A stretch of 64,000 nt of DNA. Origin: Flavobacterium denitrificans DSM 15936. Its GTDB lineage: Bacteria; Bacteroidota; Bacteroidia; Flavobacteriales; Flavobacteriaceae. Below are positions 54,691 to 64,000 of the stretch, piece by piece. The notes under the pieces were generated by a model. The model ran no database searches. It was not told the origin of the DNA and saw nothing but the letters and a program-made list of their open reading frames with translations. The stretch lies in contig NZ_KE384377.1 in NCBI RefSeq assembly GCF_000425445.1, positions 986,070-1,050,069 of the forward strand. The letters are read 5' to 3'. Position 1 is the first letter of the stretch. Each line of letters opens with the position of its first letter. A program made the position numbers and the translations under genes.

Positions 54691-54722
54691 AAACCTTCCA
54701 AATACTGGAAGGTTTTTTTTTG
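54691..54722 (+). terminator. Attenuator terminator before ilvD
   Basis: A perfect 10-bp stem (AAACCTTCCA with TGGAAGGTTT), loop AATAC and a long T-run, 23 bases after the leader-peptide stop and about 30 bases before ilvD. Confidence 0.88.
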
Positions 54723-54750
54723 AACAAAAATTAAAATAAAATAATACATA

Positions 54751-56424
54751 ATGGAATTAAATAAGTACAGCAAGACCATCACTCAAGATCAAACACAGCC
54801 TGCGGCGCAAGCGATGTTATACGGGATTGGTTTAACTGAAGAAGACTTGAAAAAAGCACAAGTTGGAATTGTGAGCATGGGTTATGATGGTAACACTTGC
54901 AACATGCACTTGAATGATTTAGCTAAGGACGTCAAAAAAGGTGTTTGGGATGCTGATCTGGTCGGACTTATTTTTAATACTATTGGTGTTAGTGACGGAA
55001 TTTCAAATGGAACTGAGGGAATGCGTTATTCATTAGTTTCTCGTGATGTTATTGCAGATTCTATCGAAACAGTTGCAGGAGCACAATGGTACGATGGTAT
55101 TATTGCAATTCCTGGTTGTGATAAAAATATGCCTGGAGCTCTTATTGCGATGGGAAGATTAAATCGCCCGTCAATGATGGTTTATGGAGGATCAATCCAT
55201 TCAGGAAAATGGAAAGGTGAATCTTTGAATATTGTTTCAGCTTTTGAAGCTTTAGGAAAAAAAGTAAAAGGAGAAATTACTCCAGAAGATTTTAAAGGTG
55301 TAATTCAGAATGCTTGTCCAGGAGCTGGTGCTTGTGGTGGAATGTACACTGCAAATACGATGTCTTCTGCAATTGAAGCATTAGGAATGAGTTTGCCATA
55401 CAGCTCTTCAAATCCTGCTTTAAGCCAGGAAAAGAGAGACGAATGTCTTGCTGCAGGAGCTGCTATTAAAGTTTTATTAGAAAAAGATATTAAGCCAAGA
55501 GATATTATGACTCGCAAGGCTTTCGAAAATGCTATTACAATTGTAGCAGTTTTAGGAGGTTCTACAAATGCAGTTATGCACTTAATCGCAATGGCGCACT
55601 CTGTTGGAATAACAATTACTTTGGATGATTTTCAAGCAATTAATGACAGAACTCCTGTTCTTGCTGACATGAAGCCAAGTGGTAAATATATGATGGAAGA
55701 TATTCACGAAGTTGGAGGTATTCCATCAGTAATGAAATATTTATTGAAAGTTGGACTTATTCATGGTGATTGTTTGACTGTAACAGGAAAAACTGTTGCT
55801 GAGAACTTAGCTTCAACTCCAGATTTACAAGATGGACAAGAAGTAATTCATGAAATTCAAAAAGCATTAAAACCAACAGGAAATATTCAGGTTTTATACG
55901 GAAACCTTGCTTCTGAAGGTGCTGTAGCAAAAATCAGCGGAAAAGAAGGAGAATATTTCGAAGGGCCAGCTGTGGTATTTGAAGGTGAATTTGAAGTAAT
56001 TCCAGGTCTTCAGGCCGGAAAAATTAAACCAGGAAATGTAGTCGTCATTAGAGGTTGTGGGCCAAAAGGTGGTCCGGGAATGCCTGAAATGCTTAAGCCT
56101 ACATCTGCGATTATTGGAGCCGGATTAGGAAGCAGCTGTGCACTAATCACAGACGGTAGATTCTCCGGAGGTTCGCACGGTTTCGTGGTAGGTCACGTTA
56201 CACCAGAAGCATATGACGGTGGTGGTATTGCGCTAGTAAAAGATGGAGATATTATCGCTATCGATGCTGTGAAAAATACAATCGACCTGAAGATATCTGA
56301 TGAAGAATTTGCAGCTAGAAAGGCGGCATGGGTTCAGCCAGCTTTAAAAGTTGACAGAGGGGTTTTACTTAAATACGCAAGATCGGTTTCAAGTGCATCA
56401 ACAGGATGTGTAACCGATAATTAA
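54751..56424 (+). CDS. ilvD: Dihydroxy-acid dehydratase
   Basis: A 557-residue iron-sulfur dehydratase that makes the 2-oxo acids of isoleucine and valine. Cluster cysteines lie in [22 protein letters not shown] and [31 protein letters not shown] and the C-terminal [21 protein letters not shown] are intact. It is the first structural gene after the ilv attenuator and is followed by ilvB, ilvN and ilvC. Confidence 0.97.
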   Translation: MELNKYSKTITQDQTQPAAQAMLYGIGLTEEDLKKAQVGIVSMGYDGNTCNMHLNDLAKDVKKGVWDADLVGLIFNTIGVSDGISNGTEGMRYSLVSRDVIADSIETVAGAQWYDGIIAIPGCDKNMPGALIAMGRLNRPSMMVYGGSIHSGKWKGESLNIVSAFEALGKKVKGEITPEDFKGVIQNACPGAGACGGMYTANTMSSAIEALGMSLPYSSSNPALSQEKRDECLAAGAAIKVLLEKDIKPRDIMTRKAFENAITIVAVLGGSTNAVMHLIAMAHSVGITITLDDFQAINDRTPVLADMKPSGKYMMEDIHEVGGIPSVMKYLLKVGLIHGDCLTVTGKTVAENLASTPDLQDGQEVIHEIQKALKPTGNIQVLYGNLASEGAVAKISGKEGEYFEGPAVVFEGEFEVIPGLQAGKIKPGNVVVIRGCGPKGGPGMPEMLKPTSAIIGAGLGSSCALITDGRFSGGSHGFVVGHVTPEAYDGGGIALVKDGDIIAIDAVKNTIDLKISDEEFAARKAAWVQPALKVDRGVLLKYARSVSSASTGCVTDN

Positions 56425-56497
56425 TAAAAAAATAAGAATCAATTTCATTGGCAAAGTCAATAATAACTGTTATTGAAATTGATAAAAAAAATATACT

Positions 56498-58186
56498 ATG
56501 AGAATATCAGGGGCAGAAGCCGTTATAAGATGTTTGTTAGCAGAAGGTGTAGACTTGATTTATGGTTATCCAGGTGGAGCAATCATGCCAGTTTACGACG
56601 AATTATATAAATTTCAAGATCAGTTGCACCACGTTTTAGTACGTCACGAACAAGGTGCAACGCATGCAGCTCAAGGTTATGCAAGAGCTACAGGAAAAGT
56701 AGGGGTGGCAATTGCGACTTCTGGACCAGGAGCGACGAATTTGGTTACAGGAATTGCAGATGCTCAGATCGATTCGACACCAATGGTTTGTATTACAGGA
56801 CAAGTTGGAAGACATTTGTTAGGTTCTGATGCATTTCAGGAAACAGATATTATCGGAATTTCAACTCCGGTTACAAAATGGAATTTTCAGGTAACTGAAG
56901 CTTCTCAAATTCCTGAAATTATTGCAAAAGCATTTTACATTGCTCGTTCTGGACGTCCAGGGCCAGTTTTGATTGATATTACTAAAAATGCTCAGTTTGA
57001 TGAGCTTGATTTTAGTTATGAAAAATGTACAGGAATCAGAAGTTATGTTCCAGTTCCAAAATTGAATCTAGATAAAGTTGCTGAAGCAGCTGCATTGATA
57101 AATAGTGCAAAAAAACCATTAATCGTTTTTGGACAAGGAATTATTCTTGGTCAAGCAGAAGCAGAATTTAAAGCGGTAATCGAAAAATCTGGAATTCCAG
57201 CTGCATGGACAATTTTAGGTCTTTCAGCTTTGCCGACAGATCATCCTTTAAATGTTGGTATGCTTGGAATGCACGGAAATTATGCGCCAAATTTATTGAC
57301 AAACGAATGTGATGTTTTGATTGCTTTCGGAATGCGTTTTGATGACCGTGTTACAGGTAAATTAAGCACTTATGCAAAACAAGCAAAAGTAATTCATTTT
57401 GAAATTGACCCAGCTGAAATTGATAAAAACGTTAAAACTGAAATTGCGGTTTTAGGTGATGTCAAAGAATCTCTTGCAGCTTTATTGCCTTTGCTTGATG
57501 CAAAATCGCACGATTTATGGCATAATGAATTTAAAGCATTAGCAGAAGTTGAGTTTAATTCGGTAATAAAAGAAGAACTAAACCCAACGAATGGTAAAGG
57601 AATTTCAATGGGTGAAACTATTGAAATGATTAACAAACACTCAAAAGGCGATGCAATTATCGTTTCAGATGTTGGTCAACATCAAATGTTTGCTTGTCGT
57701 TACGCTAAATTCAATTCAACAAAGAGTAATATTACTTCAGGAGGTTTAGGAACAATGGGATTTGCATTGCCAGCAGCAATTGGGGCAAAAATGGGAAAAC
57801 CAGAACGTGAAGTAGTAGCGATAATTGGTGATGGTGGTTTCCAAATGACGATTCAGGAACTTGGAACGATTTTCCAGACTCAGGTACCGGTAAAGATTGT
57901 TGTTTTGAACAATGAGTTTTTAGGGATGGTGCGTCAATGGCAAGAATTATTCTTTGACAATCGATATGCATCAACAAAAATGATTAATCCAAATTTTGTT
58001 GCAATTGCTGAAGGTTACCATATTCAATCTAAAAAAGTCACACAACGCGAAGATTTAGACGAAGCGATTGCAGAAATGCTGGCTTCGAAAGATTCTTATT
58101 TCTTAGAAGTTATGGTGGAAAAGGAAAATAATGTTTTCCCTATGATTCCGACAGGAGCATGTGTTTCAGAAATTAGATTAAGCTAG
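56498..58186 (+). CDS. ilvB: Acetolactate synthase large subunit
   Basis: A 562-residue thiamine-diphosphate enzyme that makes acetolactate and acetohydroxybutyrate. The N-terminal YGYPGGAIMPVYDEL and the glutamate-bearing RHEQGATHAAQGYARATG belong to the PYR domain. The FAD-type middle domain follows, and the thiamine motif GDGGFQMTIQELGT..NNEFLGMVRQWQ is in the PP domain. The small subunit gene ilvN follows after a repeat-filled spacer. Confidence 0.96.
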   Translation: MRISGAEAVIRCLLAEGVDLIYGYPGGAIMPVYDELYKFQDQLHHVLVRHEQGATHAAQGYARATGKVGVAIATSGPGATNLVTGIADAQIDSTPMVCITGQVGRHLLGSDAFQETDIIGISTPVTKWNFQVTEASQIPEIIAKAFYIARSGRPGPVLIDITKNAQFDELDFSYEKCTGIRSYVPVPKLNLDKVAEAAALINSAKKPLIVFGQGIILGQAEAEFKAVIEKSGIPAAWTILGLSALPTDHPLNVGMLGMHGNYAPNLLTNECDVLIAFGMRFDDRVTGKLSTYAKQAKVIHFEIDPAEIDKNVKTEIAVLGDVKESLAALLPLLDAKSHDLWHNEFKALAEVEFNSVIKEELNPTNGKGISMGETIEMINKHSKGDAIIVSDVGQHQMFACRYAKFNSTKSNITSGGLGTMGFALPAAIGAKMGKPEREVVAIIGDGGFQMTIQELGTIFQTQVPVKIVVLNNEFLGMVRQWQELFFDNRYASTKMINPNFVAIAEGYHIQSKKVTQREDLDEAIAEMLASKDSYFLEVMVEKENNVFPMIPTGACVSEIRLS

Positions 58187-58192
58187 AAAAAG

Positions 58193-58255
58193 GTTTCAAG
58201 TTTTAAGTTTCAGGTTTCAGGTTCTAAACAGAACTTGAAACTTGAAACCTGAAAC
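58193..58255. repeat. ilvB-ilvN spacer inverted repeat of GAAACTTGAAACCTG words
   Basis: The left half (58193-58224) carries repeated GTTTCAAGTTT and GTTTCAGG words, and the right half (58231-58255) reads GAACTTGAAACTTGAAACCT, its reverse complement apart from small changes. There is no T-run, so it is not a typical terminator, and the operon continues. Confidence 0.8.
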
Positions 58256-58274
58256 AAAAAAAAACTAAAAAAAA

Positions 58275-58796
58275 ATGGAAGATAAAACATTTACCATATC
58301 GGTATACTCAGAAAATAACGTGGGATTGTTAAATAGAATATCTGGAATATTCTTAAAGCGTCACATCAATATATTAAGTCTAAATGTTTCTGAATCAGAA
58401 ATAGAGAATGTTTCAAGATTTATCATTGTAGTAAATACAACTGAAAAATGGGTTCAGAATATTGTAGGGCAAATTGAAAAGCAAATCGAAGTAATAAAAG
58501 CATTTTATCATACAGACGAAGAGACAATTTATCTAGAAAATGCTTTATTCAAAATTGCTTCTAATTTGTTGTTTGATGAAAAACAAATTCAGAATATAAT
58601 CAAAGAGAGCCAATCAACAATTGTGACAGTTTCCCGTGACTTCTTCGTGATTTCAAAATCGGGAAGACGTTCTGAAATTGAAGAATTGTACGAAAAATTC
58701 AAACCATACGGAATTATGCAATTTGTTCGTTCAGGAAGAATTTCGGTTTCTAAAGAAAAAATGGAGATTTCGACATTGTTAGAAACATTCAAATAA
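58275..58796 (+). CDS. ilvN: Acetolactate synthase small (regulatory) subunit
   Basis: A 173-residue protein with an N-terminal ACT domain (FTISVYSENNVGLLNRISGIFLKRHINILSL-type, residues 4-75) that binds valine for feedback, and a C-terminal domain with SRDFFVISKSGRRSEIEELYEKFKPYGI. It activates and regulates IlvB. Confidence 0.95.
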   Translation: MEDKTFTISVYSENNVGLLNRISGIFLKRHINILSLNVSESEIENVSRFIIVVNTTEKWVQNIVGQIEKQIEVIKAFYHTDEETIYLENALFKIASNLLFDEKQIQNIIKESQSTIVTVSRDFFVISKSGRRSEIEELYEKFKPYGIMQFVRSGRISVSKEKMEISTLLETFK

Positions 58797-58856
58797 TATC
58801 ATTCATACTTACATATTAATCAATTATTAAATTACACATTCATTAAATAAAAAAAA

Positions 58857-60326
58857 ATGGCAAATTATTTCAACACATTACCACTTAGATTACAATTAGA
58901 GCAACTTGGAGTTTGTGAATTCATGGAGCAGTCAGAATTTGCAGATGGAATTGCAGCATTAGCAGGAAAAAAAGTTGTTATCGTAGGTTGTGGTGCACAA
59001 GGTTTGAATCAAGGTTTAAACATGAGAGATTCAGGTTTAGATATTTCTTACGCATTGCGTGCAGATGCAATTGCTGAAAAGAGAGCTTCATATAAAAATG
59101 CAACTGAAAATGGTTTTAAAGTAGGAACTTATGAAGAATTGATTCCAACTGCTGATTTAGTTTGTAACTTAACTCCAGACAAACAACATACTGCTGTAGT
59201 TACTGCAATCATGCCATTGATGAAACAAGGATCAACTCTAGCATATTCTCACGGTTTCAACATCGTTGAAGAAGGAATGCAGATTCGTAAAGATATCACT
59301 GTAATTATGTGTGCTCCTAAATGTCCAGGTTCTGAGGTTCGTGAAGAATACAAAAGAGGATTTGGAGTTCCGACTCTTATTGCAGTTCACCCAGAAAATG
59401 ATCCAAACGGATTTGGTTTAGATCAAGCAAAAGCTTACGCTGTGGCAACTGGAGGACATAGAGCAGGAGTTTTAAGATCATCTTTCGTAGCTGAAGTAAA
59501 ATCAGATTTAATGGGTGAGCAAACAATTCTTTGTGGATTATTGCAAACTGGGTCTATTTTATGTTTTGATAAAATGGTTGAAAAAGGAATCGATGCTGCT
59601 TACGCTTCAAAATTAATTCAGTACGGATGGGAAACTATCACTGAAGCTTTGAAACATGGTGGTATTACAAATATGATGGATCGTTTGAATAATCCTTCTA
59701 AAATCGAAGCTTACGAATTGGCTGAGGAATTAAAAGACATTATGCGTCCGTTATTCCAAAAACACCAAGACGATATTATTTCTGGAGAATTCTCTAGAAC
59801 TATGATGATTGACTGGGCTAACGACGACGTTAACTTATTGAAATGGAGAGCTGCAACAGGAGAAACTAACTTCGAAAAAACAGCGCCACAAGAAGCACCA
59901 ATTTCTGAGCAAGAATATTTTGACAATGGAGTATTAATGATTGCAATGGTAAAAGCTGGTGTTGAATTAGCTTTCGAAACAATGACTGAAGCTGGAATTA
60001 TTGAAGAATCAGCTTATTACGAGTCGTTACACGAATTGCCATTAATCGCAAACACAATCGCAAGAAAGAAATTGTTCGAAATGAACCGTGTAATTTCTGA
60101 TACTGCTGAGTACGGATGTTATTTATTTGATCATGCATGTAAGCCATTATTGACTGAATTCATGAAAAAAGTAGAAACTAACATTATCGGAAAACCATTT
60201 TCAACTTCAAACGGAGTAGATAATGCAGTATTAATTGCTGTAAACAGAGAAATTCGTCAACATCCTATCGAAGAAGTAGGAGCTTGGTTGAGAGAATCTA
60301 TGACGGCAATGAAAAAAATTGGATAA
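58857..60326 (+). CDS. ilvC: Ketol-acid reductoisomerase, class II
   Basis: A 489-residue magnesium- and NADPH-dependent enzyme. Its length marks it as the long class II form with a duplicated C-terminal knotted domain. The cofactor loop [20 protein letters not shown], the [17 protein letters not shown] block and the metal-site segment [14 protein letters not shown] are intact. It is the last gene of the ilv operon. Confidence 0.96.
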   Translation: MANYFNTLPLRLQLEQLGVCEFMEQSEFADGIAALAGKKVVIVGCGAQGLNQGLNMRDSGLDISYALRADAIAEKRASYKNATENGFKVGTYEELIPTADLVCNLTPDKQHTAVVTAIMPLMKQGSTLAYSHGFNIVEEGMQIRKDITVIMCAPKCPGSEVREEYKRGFGVPTLIAVHPENDPNGFGLDQAKAYAVATGGHRAGVLRSSFVAEVKSDLMGEQTILCGLLQTGSILCFDKMVEKGIDAAYASKLIQYGWETITEALKHGGITNMMDRLNNPSKIEAYELAEELKDIMRPLFQKHQDDIISGEFSRTMMIDWANDDVNLLKWRAATGETNFEKTAPQEAPISEQEYFDNGVLMIAMVKAGVELAFETMTEAGIIEESAYYESLHELPLIANTIARKKLFEMNRVISDTAEYGCYLFDHACKPLLTEFMKKVETNIIGKPFSTSNGVDNAVLIAVNREIRQHPIEEVGAWLRESMTAMKKIG

Positions 60327-60419
60327 TTAAAAAAGTTTGGGGAAATCTAGCGAAATTCGATTTTGCGAGATTTGCACTGTATCATGATTTGTAATATTTT
60401 GAATTAGTAAGCACTTATT

Positions 60420-60667
60420 AAGAAACTAGATATAGATGCATGTTGCATTCACTTAACTTCTGTGATAGTAAGTTAAGTGAAGCTAATCCCTTATAAATGG
60501 GGTATATTTTTGGTAGAAATATACTTGTTGAAATTTCATTTTGATTGATAAAGATGCTGCTATTTTCAAAATAGAGAAAAGTATTGTAATTCTATAATTA
60601 CGAAATTAATTGTTATTGAAATTGTTAAAAATAAAAAGGCGCAGTATTTATCTACTGCGCCTTTTTT
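60420..60667 (+). ncRNA. Possible structured RNA ending in a terminator
   Basis: The 503-base gap between ilvC and acs has no convincing reading frame. It contains a perfect 11-bp stem (TTCACTTAACT, AGTTAAGTGAA; about 60449-60482), an 8-bp stem GTATATTT/AAATATAC, a short GTAATT/AATTAC stem, and finally a strong intrinsic terminator. Such a run of local stems upstream of a terminator could be a small RNA or the structured 3' UTR of ilvC. No clear TAnnTTTG promoter is seen, so the 3' UTR reading is at least as likely. Confidence 0.3.
60633..60667 (+). terminator. Intrinsic terminator in the ilvC-acs gap
   Basis: A perfect 14-bp stem (AAAAAGGCGCAGTA with TACTGCGCCTTTTT), loop TTTATC and a T-run, about 310 bases after the ilvC stop. 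The symmetrical A/T flanks make it usable on both strands. Confidence 0.88.
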
Positions 60668-60829
60668 GTAATATGCTTTTTGAAGTAAAAAAGTATTTTT
60701 TTGCATTAAATACATTAAAAAAAGATATTTTTTTAAATATGTGTTTTTATTTGCCAAAATTTATGAATTAAATAATTTTAAGAATACACCGAGATTTAAT
60801 ACATTTATAAAAAAAATTCCAAGAAACAT

Positions 60830-62737
60830 ATGAGTTATTATAAAATTGAAAATTTAGAACAATATTTTAAACATTACAATAAGTCAATAAGGGAACCAAG
60901 GAAATTCTGGGGTAAAATCGCAGAAGAAAATTTTACTTGGTACCAGCAATGGGAGAAAGTAGTTGATTTTAATATGGCCGACGCCGAAGTAAAATGGTTT
61001 ACTGACGCAAAAGTTAATATTACAAAAAACTGTATCGATAGACACTTAAGCAAAAGAGGTGAGAAAACGGCAATTATTTTCGAACCAAATAATCCGTCGG
61101 AGGAAGCTTTGCATATAACATATAATGAATTATACGAAAGAGTTTCGAAAATGGCAAATGTTTTGCGCGAGCAAGGCGTACGCAAAGGAGACCGAGTTTG
61201 TATTTATTTGCCTATGATTCCGGAATTGGCAGTTTCAGTTTTGGCCTGTGCTAGAATTGGAGCAATTCATTCTGTTGTTTTTGCTGGGTTTTCTGCTTCG
61301 GCAGTTTCTGCCAGAATTAATGACTGCGAGTGTAAAATGGTAATCACTTCTGACGGAGGTTACAGAGGGAACAAAACAATCGACTTGAAAGGAATTGTTG
61401 ATGAAGCTCTTGAAACTTGTCCTTCAGTAGAAAAAGTATTGGTTGCAAAAAGAACGAATACTGAAGTAAAAATGAAAGACGGCCGTGACATTTGGTTACA
61501 ACCATTGTTAGATGCTGCTCTGGACAATAGTGTTGCCGAAATTATGGACGCTGAAGATCCTTTGTTTATCTTATATACTTCAGGATCAACAGGAAAACCA
61601 AAAGGTATGGTTCATACTACAGCTGGGTACATGGTTTACACGGCTTATACATTTAAAAATGTTTTTAGCCACGAAGAAAATGATATTTTCTGGTGTACTG
61701 CAGATATTGGTTGGATTACAGGTCATTCTTATATATTATACGGACCATTATTGAACGGTGGAACAACAGTAATTTTTGAAGGAGTTCCTTCGTACCCTGA
61801 TTTTAGTCGTTTCTGGGATATTATTGAAAAACATAAAATCACACAATTTTATACTGCACCAACTGCAATCCGTTCATTGGCAAAAGAAAGTTTAGATTAT
61901 ATTCAAAAATATCCTCTAAAATCGCTTAAAGTTATTGGATCTGTTGGAGAGCCAATCAACGAAGAGGCTTGGCACTGGTTTAATGACCACGTTGGAGATA
62001 AAAGATGCCCGGTTGTCGATACTTGGTGGCAAACAGAAACAGGTGGAATTATGATTTAGCCAATTGCTTTCGTTACGCCAACAAAACCAACATATGCAAC
62101 TTTGCCATTACCAGGAATTCAGCCAGTTTTAATGGATGAGAAACGAAATGAAATTGAAGGAAATCAAGTTGTTGGAAGTTTGTGTATTAAATTCCCTTGG
62201 CCTGGAATTGCGAGGACAATTTGGGGGAATCACGATCGATATAAAGAAACTTATTTCTCAGCGTTCCCTGGGAAATACTTTACTGGTGATGGAGCATTAA
62301 GAGATGAAGTTGGATATTATAGAATTACGGGTAGAGTAGATGATGTTGTAATTGTTTCTGGCCATAATTTAGGGACTGCTCCAATCGAGGATGCTATCAA
62401 TGAGCACCCAGCTGTTGCAGAATCTGCGATTGTTGGATTCCCACATGATATTAAAGGAAATGCTTTGTACGGTTATGTAATCTTGAAAGAAACTGGAGAA
62501 GATAGAAATAAGGAAAACTTGACAAAAGAGATTAACCAATATATCGCTGATCATATTGGCCCAATTGCAAAATTGGATAAAATTCAGTTTGTTTCTGGTT
62601 TGCCAAAAACGCGTTCAGGAAAAATTATGCGTAGAATTTTGCGCAAAATAGCTGAAGGTGATTTCTCTAATTTTGGAGATACTTCAACTTTATTGAATCC
62701 TGAAGTCGTAGAAGAAATTACAAAAGGAAAAATCTAA
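60830..62737 (+). pseudogene. acs: Acetyl-CoA synthetase gene interrupted by one in-frame amber codon
   Basis: The frame encodes a 635-residue AMP-forming acetyl-CoA synthetase, the normal family length, which activates acetate. Codon 410 is TAG (62057-62059), directly after WWQTETGGIMI. Before it are the A3 motif LYTSGSTGKPKGMVHT (residues 248-263) and A5. After it, in the same frame and undamaged, come the C-terminal domain blocks FTGDGALRDEVGYYRITGRVDD and the acetylatable-lysine motif LPKTRSGKIMRRIL. The next ATG-like restart (a TTG at 62102) would make only the C-terminal third. A recent nonsense mutation, a sequencing error, or readthrough could explain it. The family usually has Ser or Thr at or near this position. 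Confidence 0.9.
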
Positions 62738-62760
62738 AAATTTAAATTTATAGATAAAGT

Positions 62761-62792
62761 AAAAAGCCTCTTAGAAATAAGAGGCTTTTTTA
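62761..62792. terminator. Bidirectional intrinsic terminator
   Basis: A perfect 13-bp stem (AAAAAGCCTCTTA with TAAGAGGCTTTTT), loop GAAA, with A and T flanks, between the convergent acs and exonuclease genes. Confidence 0.9.
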
Positions 62793-62832
62793 CGATTGAA
62801 ATTTGGAATTTGAATTTTAGTATTTGGCTTTT

Positions 62833-63429
62833 TTACTTAATTCCAAGTCTTGATTTTAATTTTAAGAACAACAATGCAATTCTATAGGCATCTTCGGCAG
62901 AAGAATTTCTGTCGCTTTTTGGAATTTTGTAAATTTCGCATAAATCATCAAGCGAAAATTGTTTGTCATTAATATCCATTAATTTCCTGTACATCACATC
63001 AACATCTAGGGCTTCATTTTTTAGTCTTCCGCAGTCAAGGCGTTCTAAAGAAGAATTCAGCATTTCGATATCAAAATTAATATGATGACCTACCAAAACA
63101 GCGTTGCCAAGAAAATTAACAAATGCTTCCAGTGCTTCTGGTTCCTGCATTTTGCTCATTTTGCTTTCAATAATAAACTCGTTTGAAAGTCCGTTATCCT
63201 GCAAAAATTTATATTGCAGCAAGACAGATTCAAAGTTATCCTTGATTACAATACTATCATCAATTACCGAAAAAGCACCTAAAGACAAAATAACATCCTT
63301 ACTGGGATTTAGGCCCGAAGTTTCAGTTGATAGCACAACGAATCGGCTGGGTTTTGTTTCAAATTTATTCAGGTATTCTTTCCAAAATTCTGGATATTCT
63401 TTATTAATATTTTTTAGCCAGTCTAGCAT
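62833..63429 (-). CDS. DnaQ-like 3'-5' exonuclease with altered catalytic residues
   Basis: A 198-residue exonuclease-fold protein. ExoI reads VVLSTETSGL, so Ser34 stands where DEDDh enzymes have Asp, while Glu36 is kept. ExoII keeps its Asp in VGHHINFDIEML. ExoIII reads NSSAEDAY, with Asn where the catalytic His is expected and the Asp retained. Activity may be reduced or lost. The start codon is 3 bases after the stop of the upstream DUF294 gene, so the two are cotranscribed. Exonuclease, DUF294 and acs genes are neighbours in other bacteria as well. Confidence 0.82.
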   Translation of the reverse strand: MLDWLKNINKEYPEFWKEYLNKFETKPSRFVVLSTETSGLNPSKDVILSLGAFSVIDDSIVIKDNFESVLLQYKFLQDNGLSNEFIIESKMSKMQEPEALEAFVNFLGNAVLVGHHINFDIEMLNSSLERLDCGRLKNEALDVDVMYRKLMDINDKQFSLDDLCEIYKIPKSDRNSSAEDAYRIALLFLKLKSRLGIK

Positions 63430-63432
63430 ATT

Positions 63433-64000
63433 TTACGAGAATTGTGTAAGTTGAAATTTACTCTTAATTAATTCCTCAAGATCTTTCATTGGGGTCAAGG
63501 CATTTTTTAACTTTTCTTTGTCTGTTTTAGACATATCTCTTACATTAATATATTGACCAGAGTCATCATTTTTTAACCCTTCAACAGTTCTAAATTTTGA
63601 AAGCGTTAAAAAAGCTTCGGCGCAACTCAAATATATTTCAGCATTTTTAGAATCTGTTATTGCCAGCTGTTTGAATCTCAAATAAGTATTTTTAATTCCT
63701 TTAATGTTTGCATTTAAAATTAGTAAACGTGCTGCATCAATTAACGGCATTAATGCACGTGTTTTGATGTCAAATTTTCCTTTATGTGGGCCTTCTTCTT
63801 CAATAATGAATTTTTTGAAGAAACTCAGAGGTGAATTCTTTTTCAAAGCATCATTCCCTAAAAAGTCAAAGAATAATGTATTGTTTACAGCATTTTTGAA
63901 AATTACATTTTCAATTACTTCTTCAATTTTCGGCTCTCCAAAAACAATTTCATAATCAAAGAAAATACTGCTCAAATCATTACTGTTTTCACCTGGAGTA
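63433..64000 (-). CDS. DUF294 nucleotidyltransferase-like protein, C-terminal part (5' end outside window)
   Basis: About 188 C-terminal codons. The frame stays open to the window edge (PGENSNDLSSIFFDYEIVFGE), so the apparent TTG start at 63975 is internal. The FDYEIVFGE block and the helical KGKFDIKTRALMPLIDAARLLILNANI match the putative nucleotidyltransferase and its substrate-binding C-terminal domain in CBS/cNMP-binding DUF294 proteins related to GlnD. The regulatory N-terminus lies outside. It is upstream of the exonuclease gene in the same operon. Confidence 0.8.
   Translation of the reverse strand, partial: TPGENSNDLSSIFFDYEIVFGEPKIEEVIENVIFKNAVNNTLFFDFLGNDALKKNSPLSFFKKFIIEEEGPHKGKFDIKTRALMPLIDAARLLILNANIKGIKNTYLRFKQLAITDSKNAEIYLSCAEAFLTLSKFRTVEGLKNDDSGQYINVRDMSKTDKEKLKNALTPMKDLEELIKSKFQLTQFS

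Noticed and set aside
62102..62737. A separate 211-residue gene downstream of the acs stop
   Set aside because: It is in the same frame as the upstream part and supplies exactly the missing C-terminal domain; its TTG start lies within conserved family sequence. It is the 3' part of one interrupted gene.
63973..63975. TTG start of the last minus-strand gene
   Set aside because: The frame remains open with family-like sequence up to the window edge, so this is an internal leucine codon.

Overview
The window is low-G+C chromosomal DNA from a member of the Bacteroidota, almost certainly a Flavobacterium close to the F. johnsoniae group. This rests on the promoter motif TAnnTTTG in front of many genes, a PorX-type T9SS regulator, a SusC/SusD pair with its own ECF sigma factor and FecR anti-sigma factor, a fused lpxC-fabZ, and a fused HAD-phosphatase/IGPD hisB. 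I see no rRNA, tRNA, insertion sequence, prophage or CRISPR array. Most genes are intact housekeeping genes. The unusual content lies in leaders, spacers and two broken genes.

Layout. 1-9.6 kb: the 3' part of ettA, a DCC-family protein, a mutS2-like gene, ung, alanine dehydrogenase, a GNAT enzyme, tsaE and porX. 9.8-16.6 kb: an HD-domain hydrolase, then an envelope cluster lpxD, lpxC-fabZ, lpxA, efp, a second lpxD-like gene and an NTF2-like gene. 16.6-18.5 kb: sucD, an unknown small protein, and the frameshifted remnant of a leucine-rich-repeat surface protein. 18.6-28.2 kb: an accessory nutrient-import locus (ECF sigma, FecR, SusC with an STN signalling domain, SusD, an HExxH zinc lipoprotein and a DUF4302 lipoprotein). 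28.2-40.2 kb: fabG, a VWA-like membrane protein, a secreted unknown, LysR plus a YeiH exporter, a small secreted protein, an S1/P1-like enzyme, an LTA-synthase-like membrane sulfatase-fold protein and a two-component pair.

40.2-48.3 kb is a complete histidine operon, hisG-D-C-B-H-A-F-IE. It is preceded by a leader peptide with four consecutive His codons (five in total) and an intrinsic terminator. 48.5-52 kb holds an M1 peptidase and a helical protein of unknown function. 52-60.3 kb is branched-chain amino-acid synthesis: leuA, leuB, then an Ile/Val-rich leader peptide and terminator, then ilvD-B-N-C. 60.8-64 kb holds an acetyl-CoA synthetase gene cut by one in-frame amber codon, a DnaQ-like exonuclease lacking two canonical catalytic residues, and the end of a DUF294 nucleotidyltransferase-like gene.

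The most notable observations are: two apparent amino-acid attenuators outside the proteobacterial textbook setting; twin stem-loops with the same CTGTAA loop just before susC; the amber codon in acs; a set of short-word inverted and tandem repeats that fills nearly every spacer of the his operon and recurs elsewhere; two long inverted repeats sharing the core ATTTCGAC; and a possible structured RNA between ilvC and acs.
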